Assembly (NCBI GenBank): GCA_002422845.1
Contig: DITM01000098.1
Location: forward strand, 1 to 51,185
Reading direction: 5' to 3'
DNA length: 51,185 bases
DNA from: Candidatus Paracaedibacteraceae bacterium UBA6184
Lineage (GTDB): Bacteria > Pseudomonadota > Alphaproteobacteria > UBA6184
The translations under genes were made by a program, and so were the position numbers. The notes below the pieces were generated by a model. It was not told where the DNA came from and did not search any database. It saw only the letters and a list, made by a program, of their open reading frames with translations. Of the stretch, positions 1 to 8,377 are shown piece by piece. How positions within the stretch are numbered: position 1 is the stretch's first letter; each line of letters opens with the position of its first letter.

Positions 1-65
1 ACGCGCAGCGTTGAGGTCGCTGTGGATTAAACCCCATGGAAGTTCAAGTCTTCTCGGCCGCACCA
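1..65 (+). tRNA. tRNA-Leu(GAG), 5' end cut by the window
   Basis: This is the 3' part of a leucine tRNA. An anticodon stem CAGCG/CGCTG encloses the loop TTGAGGT, giving anticodon GAG. A long class II variable arm follows, then a T-arm GGAAG-TTCAAGT-CTTCT, the acceptor strand CGGCCGC at 55-61, discriminator A62 and an encoded CCA at 63-65. The acceptor 5' half and the D-arm lie before base 1. It ends five bases from the stop of rpoH on the other strand. Confidence 0.9.
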
Positions 66-70
66 ATTCC

Positions 71-943
71 TTAGTGAACTAATCCGTGATGAACGGACAA
101 TCGCTTAACTTCTAACTGAATTGTTTCAAAAGCCTTTTCTTCAATCTGTCGAATACGTTCTTTTGATACGCAAAACTCTTTACCCAAGGCATCAAGTGTA
201 CGGGGGGGTTCTTTGATTCGACGATCATAAAAGACTAAACGATCACGTTCTTTTAATGAATTCAGCGCCTCTTTAAGAACGCTTGCACGTTTGATGTATT
301 CTTGTCGTTCGGCTGTATAGGTTTCTTGGTCGGGTCTAGTATCAACTATCCAGTCTTGCCATTCAGAGGTACTATCTTCGCCACTACCTCCGCCGACCTT
401 TTCATTTGTAGATAAATCTTTCGTTGTTAAGTGCGTATGCATGTGCAAAATATCTTCGCGTGTGACATCTAATTCAGTGGCTAAATGATCGGCTTGTTCA
501 TTGGTTAGCTGACCGAAATAACCATGTTTGTGAATTAAGCTTCGAAGTTTAAAAAACATACGTTTGTGTTTTTTGCTGCCACTGTGACTGAGCAACGACG
601 ATGCTTTAAAAATGTATTCTTGCACGGTTGCTTTAACCCACCATACGGCGTAAGTTGAAAATTTGAATCCTCGTTCGATATCGAAATTCTTAACAGCATG
701 CATTAATCCGACATGACCTTCTGCAATCAGTTCTTCCAAGGGCAAGCCGTATCCTCGATACCCATTTGCGATCATTTTTATCAATTTTTGATGGTTGTCT
801 AATAAACGCTTTAACGCACGTTCATCAGTTTTTGAACGCCAGTTTTCGATCAATTCATATTCATGAGGATCTGTGGGAGTTCCTATGTGATTAAAGGATT
901 CAACGTGATGGGATAAGTTTGATGTTGGTTCAGATTTAGACAC
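71..943 (-). CDS. rpoH: RNA polymerase sigma-32 factor (heat shock), RpoH
   Basis: A 290-residue sigma-70 family factor. Region 2 is clear (EELIAEGHVGLMHAV near 70-84, then FKFSTYAVWWVKATVQEYI for -10 recognition). Residues 126-134 read KRMFFKLRS, a variant of the RpoH box (QRKLFFNLR) that separates RpoH from RpoD. Region 4.2 ends the protein (VSKERIRQIEEKAFE, about 260-275). In alphaproteobacteria RpoH directs core polymerase to chaperone and protease promoters. It is the only sigma gene in the window. Its start faces the upstream Smr gene on the same strand after about 50 bases, so the two could be co-transcribed. An oligo-pyrimidine stretch lies between them; no regulatory hairpin was recognised. 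Confidence 0.93.
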   Translation of the reverse strand: MSKSEPTSNLSHHVESFNHIGTPTDPHEYELIENWRSKTDERALKRLLDNHQKLIKMIANGYRGYGLPLEELIAEGHVGLMHAVKNFDIERGFKFSTYAVWWVKATVQEYIFKASSLLSHSGSKKHKRMFFKLRSLIHKHGYFGQLTNEQADHLATELDVTREDILHMHTHLTTKDLSTNEKVGGGSGEDSTSEWQDWIVDTRPDQETYTAERQEYIKRASVLKEALNSLKERDRLVFYDRRIKEPPRTLDALGKEFCVSKERIRQIEEKAFETIQLEVKRLSVHHGLVH

Positions 944-996
944 GCTAACCTTTTTTCTTTTTAGTCTAGCATGTCTGAATGCTGGAAGAAAAGAGC

Positions 997-1629
997 TTAC
1001 TTAGTTTGTTTTAAATATATTAAAAAGGCGCCTTCTCCACCATGTTCTTTGGGGGCTTTTCGAATTTTAATTATGTTTGTATTAAAATAGGGTTCTTTCA
1101 TCCATTTTGGAAATATGGCTCTTAAGGTTGGGCTTTCTGGTTCTGGGTTTGGACGCCCCTTCCCTGTGATCACTTTCAGTAGACGTGTTTTTCGTTGTAT
1201 GGCGTGACTGAATGCGGCTTTTAATCGTTCATATCCAAGTGGAAGCGTATACCCGTGTAAGTCAATGACGGACATAGGATGTGATAACAGTTTAGGCAAT
1301 TGTTTTTTATCAATACGATCTAAATCAAGGATAGAAACCTCACTGTTTGAAGTCATAAACAATTGAGGTTCATAGGTAGATAATAGCTGAGACTTTTGCC
1401 GTATGGACGTTGGAAGAGCTTTTTGAGCATAGGCATTTCGGTGTTGATTCACCCAATCCATATGACGCGTTAACGCCTTCCAATCCTGAGTATCAGTGAG
1501 AACTTCGGATGAGGGCGATGGTTGTTTATGCTGTGATGAGAGTGGTTTGTCCAGGTGTTGAATAAACGCAGCCCACACATCAAAATCTGTTGGTTTTTTC
1601 GTCATAACTGTATCTAAAAAAGGGTTCAC
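997..1629 (-). CDS. Smr domain protein
   Basis: A 210-residue protein with a C-terminal Smr (MutS2 C-terminal-like) domain. The signature DLHGYT is at about 122-127, and VITGKGRP follows about 30 residues later. These are the conserved DxHG and TGxG elements of the family, which includes DNA or RNA nicking endonucleases. The N-terminal half is basic and poorly conserved, as in alphaproteobacterial stand-alone Smr proteins. The substrate cannot be told from sequence. It lies upstream of rpoH on the same strand. Confidence 0.85.
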   Translation of the reverse strand: MNPFLDTVMTKKPTDFDVWAAFIQHLDKPLSSQHKQPSPSSEVLTDTQDWKALTRHMDWVNQHRNAYAQKALPTSIRQKSQLLSTYEPQLFMTSNSEVSILDLDRIDKKQLPKLLSHPMSVIDLHGYTLPLGYERLKAAFSHAIQRKTRLLKVITGKGRPNPEPESPTLRAIFPKWMKEPYFNTNIIKIRKAPKEHGGEGAFLIYLKQTK

Positions 1630-1693
1630 CTGGTTATAACATAGATTGGGTAAAAGAAGGATTAAATTGAAACGGCATCGATTTATTATTTGT

Positions 1694-1997
1694 TTAACCT
1701 GGAAGTGTAATTTTTTGAGGGCCTAAAATCATACGATAGACATCAAATGATGCAAGTTGAGTTTCTAAGTTTGTATATTTTGATCTGTCATTTTTTTGTA
1801 TGTTCGATATCTGTTAACCGGTTTTCGATAGTTGTAGTGGCGGATTCAGCTATTTCATGAACTTTAGCGGCAAGAGAGTAAATCATTTTGGCAGGGGGTT
1901 CTAATGAAGATTCACCGACTGCCGCAGCCTTTAAGGAGTTTAAGAATAATAATGACAGACTTAGTGCCACAGATTTTAGATGGCTCACAACAAACAT
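1694..1997 (-). pseudogene. Small secreted protein, frameshifted in a poly-A tract
   Basis: The first frame (stop at 1788-1790) encodes 69 residues: a signal peptide (hydrophobic VALSLSLLFL, likely cleavage after KAAA) and a helical segment. It stops right after an A7 run in the coding strand (T7 at 1791-1797 on the plus strand). With one more A the frame would continue as NDRSKYTNLETQLASFDVYR and end at a TAA at 1694-1696, giving about 101 residues. The continuation looks like normal protein, so I infer a one-base loss in the tract, or phase variation or transcriptional slippage. AAAGG sits directly before the ATG, so a GTG three codons in may be the real start. No family recognised. Confidence 0.5.
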
Positions 1998-2020
1998 CCT
2001 TTATTATTATAAATTGAGAT

Positions 2021-2069
2021 GTTATATCGCTTATGAAGTTGAGATGTCAACTAGCTTGATAAGCGATAT
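2021..2069. repeat. Inverted repeat overlapping one copy of a direct repeat
   Basis: A perfect 11-base inverted repeat, ATATCGCTTAT (2024-2034) and ATAAGCGATAT (2059-2069), with a 24-base spacer. Inside it lies TGTCAACTAGCTTGAT (2045-2060), which recurs exactly at 2756-2771. GTTATATC also precedes both copies (2021-2028 and 2741-2748). The two copies bracket the DUF3916-like pseudogene. Confidence 0.7.
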
Positions 2070-2125
2070 TGTTTTTTTGGGGGGGGTAAACTTAGGGGAT
2101 TAGCGCATAGTTTGCTAACTATGTT

Positions 2126-2704
2126 CTATAACCAAGCTCCTAATTCTCCTATTGCCCATAACTCACCCTTATATTCAAATTCTTCATCTACAATGCATTC
2201 AACATATCCTTGCTGAAGCAAGTCGATATCATCAGGAATAATAAGATTGAATTCGTTTAATAAGCTACGTTTTTGATCGTTAATCGGTGTCCAACTAAAT
2301 TCGACACTTGTACGATTGAAAAAATGAGTATAGTAAGCTTTATCAAAAAAAATAGTTATCTCACTTTGATATAAATCATCAGATATTAAGCAAAGTATTT
2401 TTGATTGAGCGGAAGGATTAAGCTGCTTTTTTGTCTTTATTAGATTGCTGACAGCATTTACTAAAGCTTGCAGGCATTCTTGAACAACTTATTTGGACGG
2501 ATTTTTACACACAATGCTATCAGTAATTGGCAGTTTGCAATTCCAGTAAGTTTTATAATTTTCATCAGGATAGAATCCAAGGCAAGAATTAGCCCATTTC
2601 TTCAAATTGTTTAGCCTTCGACGTACCGTAAGTGGAGATAATTCTTTATCATTAAGATTTAATCGGCGATATGTATAATAATCTTTGGGAATTTGAAGCT
2701 TCAT
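2126..2704 (-). pseudogene. DUF3916-like protein gene with an in-frame stop
   Basis: The reading frame from the ATG at 2704 runs 193 codons to a TAG at 2126-2128 and contains a single in-frame TAA at 2489-2491, after residue 71. Both halves read as one protein: an N-terminal basic part (VRRRLNNLKKWANSC), then CQ-less helical sequence, SEITIFFDKAYYTHFF and a C-terminal GELWAIGEL. This pattern resembles my memory of the DUF3916 family, often found near polymorphic toxins; this assignment is uncertain. Either the gene is dead or two fragments are made. It sits between 16-base direct repeats immediately upstream of parE, which suggests it arrived as an inserted unit. Confidence 0.55.
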
Positions 2705-2755
2705 TTTTTTACTTTTGTCAATTTTAGGAGTATTAATATAGTTATATCAATCGCT

Positions 2756-2771
2756 TGTCAACTAGCTTGAT
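2756..2771. repeat. Second copy of the 16-base direct repeat
   Basis: TGTCAACTAGCTTGAT, identical to 2045-2060. GTTATATC lies eight bases upstream of this copy (2741-2748) and 16 bases upstream of the other. It ends about 50 bases before the parE start. Confidence 0.75.
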
Positions 2772-2822
2772 TTAATTGTGTATTTCCAGCATAATAACGA
2801 TTGTATTTTTTCAAAGAAACCC

Positions 2823-4766
2823 ATGAGCGATTTATTTTCATCATCATCTAAGAACCAGACCTATACTGCAAAAGATATTGAGGTACTGGAAGGATTAGAA
2901 CCCGTACGTAGACGACCCGGTATGTATATTGGCGGGACGGATTCGAATGCATTACATCATTTGGCCGTAGAGATCATTGATAACTCTATGGACGAAGCCG
3001 TTGCAGGGCATGCCAGTGAGATTCATATTCGTTTAATGGAAAATAACACGCTGCAAGTATCAGATAACGGACGCGGAATTCCCGTTGATCCCCACCCTAA
3101 GTATCCTGATAAATCTGCCTTAGAAGTCATTGTAACGACACTGCATTCAGGGGGTAAGTTTAAAGAAGGTGCTTATGAAACGTCTGGTGGGTTACACGGC
3201 GTTGGATTGTCGGTTGTGAACGCGCTGAGCGATCATTTGTTGGTTAAAGTATTCCGTGATGGTGTGCAGTATACGCAAACCTTTTCAAAGGGACATGCGA
3301 CCTCCCCCGTTTTAAAAGATGAAGCACCCAAGCGCAAACGTGGAACGGTGATTGAATTTCATCCAGACCCTGAAATATTTGTGGATTCTAATGAACTGTC
3401 AGCGAAACGTATTCACGATATATTAAAATCCAAAGCATATTTATTTCGTGGCGTTACAATTTATTGGGACTGCGATGAAGCGGTGGAACGTCCAGAGACA
3501 ATCCCAAACAAGGCTACCTTTCATTATCCCAAAGGCATCGAAGACTATTTAGATTCTTTGATTGCAGATAAAGAGATCATTGGGAAATTAGCTGGGAATG
3601 CTCAAAATGATGAGGTCAAAATTGAGTGGGCTTTGGCATGGATCCCTGATGATGAAACGTATTTTAGATCGTACTGTAACACGATACATACGCCTCAGGG
3701 GGGCACCCATGAAAGTGGTTTTCGCAGTGGGTTGTTTAAAAGTATTCGCAGTTTTGGAGAACTGAGCGGCGATAAGCGAGTTGAAAAAGTTATCGCTGAT
3801 GATATTTTTACAGAGTGCTTAGGCTTTATTTCAGTATTTATTAAGAATCCGCAATTCCAAGGTCAAACCAAAGAAAAATTGGTGACGACTTCTGTTCAAA
3901 AAGCATTGGATTCTTTGATCCGTGACTTTTTTGATCATTACTTTATTCAGAACAAAGAGTTTACTCAATCATTAATTCAGTACTTTGTTGAAAAAGCAGA
4001 AGAACGATTAGCGAAGAAACAAGCCAAAGATATCCAACGTTCATCGGTGACTAAGCGATTACGGTTGCCAGGTAAGTTAACTGATTGTTCAAAGAGTAGT
4101 CCTGACGGCACTGAGATCTTTATTGTTGAGGGAGATTCTGCAGGAGGGTCTGCTAAGCAAGCACGATTCCGAGAAACCCAAGCGATATTGCCATTGCGCG
4201 GAAAAATCTTGAACGTTGCAACGGCAACGATGGACAAAATGATGGCGAATCAAGAAATTCAAAACTTGATTCAAGCCTTGGGGTGCGGTTATGGGAAAAC
4301 GTGTGATCCTTCTAAATTGCGATATGAACGTGTGATCATTATGACGGATGCCGATGTTGATGGAGCCCACATTGCATCATTGTTGATGACATTCTTTTTC
4401 CAACAAATGCATCCAATTATTAAAAGTGGGCAGTTGTATTTGGCGCAACCTCCACTGTATCGATTGTCTGCGGGCGGGACCATTGCCTATGCAAAAGATG
4501 ATGCCTACAAAGACGAACTGATGAAAACAACATTCAAGAAATTTTCAAATATCGATATTAGTCGATTTAAGGGGCTGGGTGAAATGAACCCATCTCAACT
4601 TAAAGAGACAACCATGGATTATAAAAAACGTTCATTGATTAAAGTCAGCATCGAAGGTGATGAAACAGTGAACGATTTTGTGGAGCGTTTAATGGGTAAA
4701 AAACCCGAAGAACGCATGATGTTTATTCAAGAAAACGCATTGTCAGAGGTTGATTTAGATATTTAA
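2823..4766 (+). CDS. parE: DNA topoisomerase IV subunit B
   Basis: The ATPase subunit of topoisomerase IV, which pairs with ParC to decatenate replicated chromosomes. The start at 2823 (MSDLFS) is preferred because upstream residues are not family-like. The GHKL ATP site is intact: EIIDNSMDEA (about 50-59), DNGRGIP and GLHGVGLSVVNALS. The TOPRIM domain has EGDSAGG (about 436) and DADVDGAH (about 508). At 647 residues it has the short ParE form, without the insertion found in many long GyrB proteins, and it has the ParE-like opening YTAKDIEVLEGLEPVRRRPGMY. GyrB itself is not in the window. Its TAA overlaps the ATG of a decayed Nudix gene (TAATG), which implies past translational coupling. Confidence 0.9.
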   Translation: MSDLFSSSSKNQTYTAKDIEVLEGLEPVRRRPGMYIGGTDSNALHHLAVEIIDNSMDEAVAGHASEIHIRLMENNTLQVSDNGRGIPVDPHPKYPDKSALEVIVTTLHSGGKFKEGAYETSGGLHGVGLSVVNALSDHLLVKVFRDGVQYTQTFSKGHATSPVLKDEAPKRKRGTVIEFHPDPEIFVDSNELSAKRIHDILKSKAYLFRGVTIYWDCDEAVERPETIPNKATFHYPKGIEDYLDSLIADKEIIGKLAGNAQNDEVKIEWALAWIPDDETYFRSYCNTIHTPQGGTHESGFRSGLFKSIRSFGELSGDKRVEKVIADDIFTECLGFISVFIKNPQFQGQTKEKLVTTSVQKALDSLIRDFFDHYFIQNKEFTQSLIQYFVEKAEERLAKKQAKDIQRSSVTKRLRLPGKLTDCSKSSPDGTEIFIVEGDSAGGSAKQARFRETQAILPLRGKILNVATATMDKMMANQEIQNLIQALGCGYGKTCDPSKLRYERVIIMTDADVDGAHIASLLMTFFFQQMHPIIKSGQLYLAQPPLYRLSAGGTIAYAKDDAYKDELMKTTFKKFSNIDISRFKGLGEMNPSQLKETTMDYKKRSLIKVSIEGDETVNDFVERLMGKKPEERMMFIQENALSEVDLDI

Positions 4767-4993
4767 TGGCTCAGACGCTTCAGATCCCAAAAAATGGGCT
4801 TGATGTATTAATCTTTAATGACAACGGAGAAATTCTATTAGGTCACGATTAAATAGTATCAGCTGGCGGTTGGGGGCCTCCTGGTGGGCGTTTAGAATTT
4901 GGCGAAACCTTTGAGAATGCGCCCCATAAAAATACCGAATGGAAATGGTTTAATCTTGATGATTTGCCGGATAAAATCTTTCCACCTTTTTGA
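4766..4993 (+). pseudogene. Nudix hydrolase relic
   Basis: A 76-codon frame with a TAA at codon 29. Before the stop it reads LDVLIFNDNGEILLGHD. After it comes GGWGPPGGRLEFGETFENA, the first half of a Nudix box (Gx5E...). The text then jumps to EWKWFNLDDLPDKIFPPF, the usual end of the family. The REUxEE catalytic helix and roughly 60-70 residues around it are missing, so this is a nonsense mutation plus an internal deletion. The ATG overlaps the parE stop. Confidence 0.8.
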
Positions 4994-5026
4994 CGATTGT
5001 TAAACGATGAAAGTTATGGGGGCTCT

Positions 5027-5973
5027 CTATAACCTCCACAGTTTTTTCATATGTATAGCCAACCATTTCAACGATATGGATGTTTCAGTCGGAAACATTA
5101 AAGGCATTTGCATAAATGAATGGATCATCCCTGGGGTCTCTTGATAATCTACTGAGACTCCCTGCTCTATTAATCCTTGTGAATATAGTTTTCCATCGTC
5201 ACGTAATGGATCACATTCGGCAGTTAAGATAATAGTTGCCGTGACTTTAGACAACAAGGGATAATAAAGAGGAGACAGTCTCCAATCCATAACATCAAGG
5301 TGTGGTGCATATTCGATCTATAATAGATCATTTCATCTTTAGTTAAAAAATGACCTTTTCCAAGATCTGTCATGGATTGCTGATTTAAACTTAAATCCAA
5401 TGTTGGATATAGCAACATCTGAAAAGTTGGTATTGGTTTATTTTCTTCGATGCATTGGGCTGTTAGAACGGCAGCAATGTTACCACCCGAACTGTCTCCC
5501 CCGACAGCAATTTTATCCGCATGGATGTTTAAGATATCTGCGTGCTTATGACACCAGTCATATACTAAGCTGGCATCTTCTAGGGCAGCTGGATAAGGAA
5601 ACTCTGGAGCTAGTCGATATGCAACAGAGACCACCGTACATTCTGATGTTTTTGCTAAAGATCTACAGAGTGTATCATGTGTATTTAGACTTCCCAATGA
5701 CCATCCTCCACCATGAAAATATATCAGCAAGGGAGATTTGTTCGAGGATGCCTGATAAATTCGAATGGGTATAGAGTGGGACAAACCTTGAAATGTTAAG
5801 ACTTTGTTTTTTATCTCATTAAGTGCCTGAGCAGTCCCGCCGTGAATTTTTGAAAACATTTCATAGGCATTTCGCGCCATTAGAATTGGCATTTTATTGA
5901 CTGCTGTAAACGGATTTAGATGATGATTCAATAAGAATAATGAAGCTCTGGGGTGAAGTTTAACTGATAACAT
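5027..5973 (-). pseudogene. Alpha/beta-hydrolase (HSL-family esterase), frameshifted
   Basis: An HSL/GDXG-type esterase or lipase split by one frameshift. The first frame (5973 down to about 5320) has the oxyanion motif YFHGGGWSLG and the nucleophile motif GGDSSGGN. The second frame (to 5027) carries on with EYAPHLDVMDWRLSPLYYP, the catalytic Asp in AECDPLRDDG and the His in MIHSF. The shift lies near 5314-5325, where the first frame runs off into unrelated residues. All three catalytic positions exist but in two frames. The whole would be about 315 residues, normal for the family. It lies next to the Nudix relic in a decaying stretch. Confidence 0.8.
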
Positions 5974-5997
5974 AGCTGCAATTTTTTTCTGTGATTA

Positions 5998-7347
5998 TTA
6001 ATTAAACTTCACCTGAGTTCGAAGCCATTCCCTAAGATCTAATTCAAAAGCAGTAGCATCTTTAATGGCTGGCGTTTTCTTTACTTTTTTTGAATAGACG
6101 GCGCTTAAATTAATGGAATCATATGAATCTAAAGCGTTGGTTTCTTCTGTCGCAGCACCATTGACACTTTGATAGGCATCTAATTTATCGGTAGACATAA
6201 ACGCTGCCCAATAAGTAAATGCATACAGACCACTGCGCGTATTATCAGAATCTTTTCCGTTAAGCCCTGTGTAGACGATACTGTCTTCTGCGGCGACAAA
6301 CTTTAGATCGCTAGCTTGTCGTTGAGTGTTGAGAGATTTTATAACGCCAGATAGAAGCTTTGTATCATAAACTTTTTGTTTAAGTGCAGGGTCTATTAAT
6401 GAAACATTTCCGTGTTTATCAATTACAACAATCACATATTGCCCATTTCCAGATCCTTCTAATCGGATAATGCTTGCATACATAGACTTATTCTTTTTTG
6501 TAAAAGCATCTAGAGCAGGATCAAGTATGACTGATTTTAACAGAGCATCATTAATCCTGACGGCATTTTCAGGAGCCGCACTCACAAAGGCTGATGCTGC
6601 GTTAATACCATCTACGGGGATATCAATTTCAGGATTATCGCTTAAATATCTTAACATTAGTGTCTGTATTGCGTTAGAAGTAATGTTTCCGGAGCTGAGA
6701 GCCTCAACGCTTTCATGAGTTTCAGATGTCGACGCTGGAGCATTTATTCCATAGGGATCATCGCTAGATTTTTGTGGAGTATCACTATCAGATGGAAGAT
6801 CATCTAATTGAAAAAATACACCATAACCTGCTGCCATAGATTTTCCATTTATCTTAGATTTCCACTGAGCTTGTAGTTCTTTATATTTTGCTTGATAGGC
6901 CACAGTAGTTGGGGCGGGCCCTGCTTTTTCTAAAGCTTTGACTGTGGTTACTTCTGGGGTTGTACTTTTGACTACTTGGTCACTTGGGGTTACTGGTAAT
7001 AATGTTGCGATGGGTTGATTGATGGAGGGTGAAACAATGTCAGAGGGTACCGTTGGATTTGGTTTATCTTTTGTACTGTCCGAAGTGTGGGCAGCCCCAG
7101 CAAGAATAGCTTGATTGATCACTTCTAAAGCAAGTTGTGCTTGTTCTTCTGGGGTTAATTCTCCTGGCAACGTCCAATCACGTGGCTGGTATGCAGCGCT
7201 TTCTTCAGGGGGGATTGCATCTGCGAGTAAAGTGGGGCAAGTGAGTACATAGAAGGCTAATATTAATAAAAAAAATACCTTATGCTTTGCGAGCAATAAT
7301 GGTCGGATATATACAGTGTGTGTCGTAGAGTATGTCAACAATTTCAA
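5998..7347 (-). CDS. Secreted protein of unknown function, possibly Ulp1-like fold
   Basis: Up to 449 residues from a TTG start. The first ~20 residues overlap the methyltransferase gene, and an internal TTG would give a cleaner signal peptide (AKHKVFFLLILAFYVLTCPT, cleavage near LLADA). A proline/threonine-rich linker (about 80-150) leads to a folded C-terminal half. There QYVIVVIDKHGNVSLIDP and, about 50 residues on, a Tyr-Thr-Gly-Leu-Asn and SGLYAFTYWAAF pattern resemble the His/Asp/Gln/Cys layout of C48 (Ulp1-type) peptidases. However, the expected His and Cys are absent (Ser in place of Cys), so at best this is an inactive relative. That comparison is weak. No family is otherwise recognised. 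Probably co-transcribed with the methyltransferase. Confidence 0.6.
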   Translation of the reverse strand: MKLLTYSTTHTVYIRPLLLAKHKVFFLLILAFYVLTCPTLLADAIPPEESAAYQPRDWTLPGELTPEEQAQLALEVINQAILAGAAHTSDSTKDKPNPTVPSDIVSPSINQPIATLLPVTPSDQVVKSTTPEVTTVKALEKAGPAPTTVAYQAKYKELQAQWKSKINGKSMAAGYGVFFQLDDLPSDSDTPQKSSDDPYGINAPASTSETHESVEALSSGNITSNAIQTLMLRYLSDNPEIDIPVDGINAASAFVSAAPENAVRINDALLKSVILDPALDAFTKKNKSMYASIIRLEGSGNGQYVIVVIDKHGNVSLIDPALKQKVYDTKLLSGVIKSLNTQRQASDLKFVAAEDSIVYTGLNGKDSDNTRSGLYAFTYWAAFMSTDKLDAYQSVNGAATEETNALDSYDSINLSAVYSKKVKKTPAIKDATAFELDLREWLRTQVKFN

Positions 7348-8158
7348 AACCAGCCTTTTGTAATAAATTTATCATTATGCTTTCTGAGCGAGCGGCTGGT
7401 TGGAAGTCCATAATATCAACAAAAATGCTGTGTTCTGTTAACACGTCGTTTACATCGACATTTTTCCAAGGCGATGTATGCAAGTTATTTAAAGGGGATG
7501 GTGTAAAAAAGCTGCTAATAAAAATTCCATTTTTCTTTAATGCAGCATAGTATTTTTCAAACAACCCCAACACTTTTTGTTGATCTTCTTCCAAGACTGA
7601 CAATCTATTGCTAATTATAAGGTCATGTTGATTGCAGTCATCTAACAGCCATATATTCTTTTTTAACAGCAAAAGGTTAACTTTTCGTTGATCGACCAAA
7701 GGTTGCATTTGCATTTCAGCTTTGACTAATCCTTGGATATCATTGTCATACCCAATAATTTTTATATTTTTTATGTTTGAATAATCTAATTCAGCGACTT
7801 TTGAGATAACGCCACACGGCATTACGCAGAAAACCATGTCGGATCTTAAGTAAGATTGAAGGGCGTCTCTGGTGAGATAATAACGTTCTCTGGCGGCTCT
7901 AATTTTAGGAGATCTGGACAAAAACCATGTTTCAAGTGGGTGACCGGTTGGAGATGTTTCGTTATGACAGATATAATCGACCCATGAGGATGTTAAAACT
8001 CCTGTAGTTAACATTGCCCGTCCCAATTCAAATTCTTTTAATTGATGAATCAAATCAATCACATCAGACGACGGAATTAATAACACGTCATTCATTTGAA
8101 CTTTTTGAATCAGACCTTCTGCAATAGTATCAATATCAATCTTGGGTGTAATCGTCAT
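7280..8158 (-). CDS. Class I SAM-dependent methyltransferase
   Basis: A 292-residue protein with a Rossmann-type SAM-binding core. VFCVMPCGVISKVAELD (about 110-126) acts as motif I in a form seen in a distinct methyltransferase group. IIGYDND follows at the end of strand 2, and DLIISNRLSVLEED is the motif IV region. The C-terminal ARSESIMINLLQKAGFEIVDI and IIARKA are typical final strands. The substrate is unknown. It is divergently oriented to proS across a 220-base AT-rich gap, and its 3' end overlaps the next secreted-protein gene by up to 68 bases. Confidence 0.7.
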   Translation of the reverse strand: MTITPKIDIDTIAEGLIQKVQMNDVLLIPSSDVIDLIHQLKEFELGRAMLTTGVLTSSWVDYICHNETSPTGHPLETWFLSRSPKIRAARERYYLTRDALQSYLRSDMVFCVMPCGVISKVAELDYSNIKNIKIIGYDNDIQGLVKAEMQMQPLVDQRKVNLLLLKKNIWLLDDCNQHDLIISNRLSVLEEDQQKVLGLFEKYYAALKKNGIFISSFFTPSPLNNLHTSPWKNVDVNDVLTEHSIFVDIMDFQPAARSESIMINLLQKAGFEIVDILYDTHCIYPTIIARKA

Positions 8159-8377
8159 CTCTTGAGAACTCCATTATTTTTACAACACCGCTAAAAGGCT
8201 CTAAATTCATGCGATCAAATAGAGAGCTTTATTTTTTGTAATTATAGTTTATTTAAAGAGAACATAAGAAATGAGTTTTAAAAATAAATAAATATTTAAA
8301 CATAGTTGTGTGATTTTTCATTTCAAATGCGTCCTGAAGCGAATATAATGTATTTTAAATTAAATAGAAAGTTTGTT

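Noticed and set aside
1888..2103. A plus-strand 71-codon frame here.
   Set aside because: It lies across the signal peptide of the minus-strand gene and a G8 run, without a ribosome binding site or protein-like pattern.
2823..4766. GyrB rather than ParE.
   Set aside because: The length (647 residues), the N-terminal text and the lack of the long GyrB-type insertion favour ParE, although no side-by-side alignment could be made.
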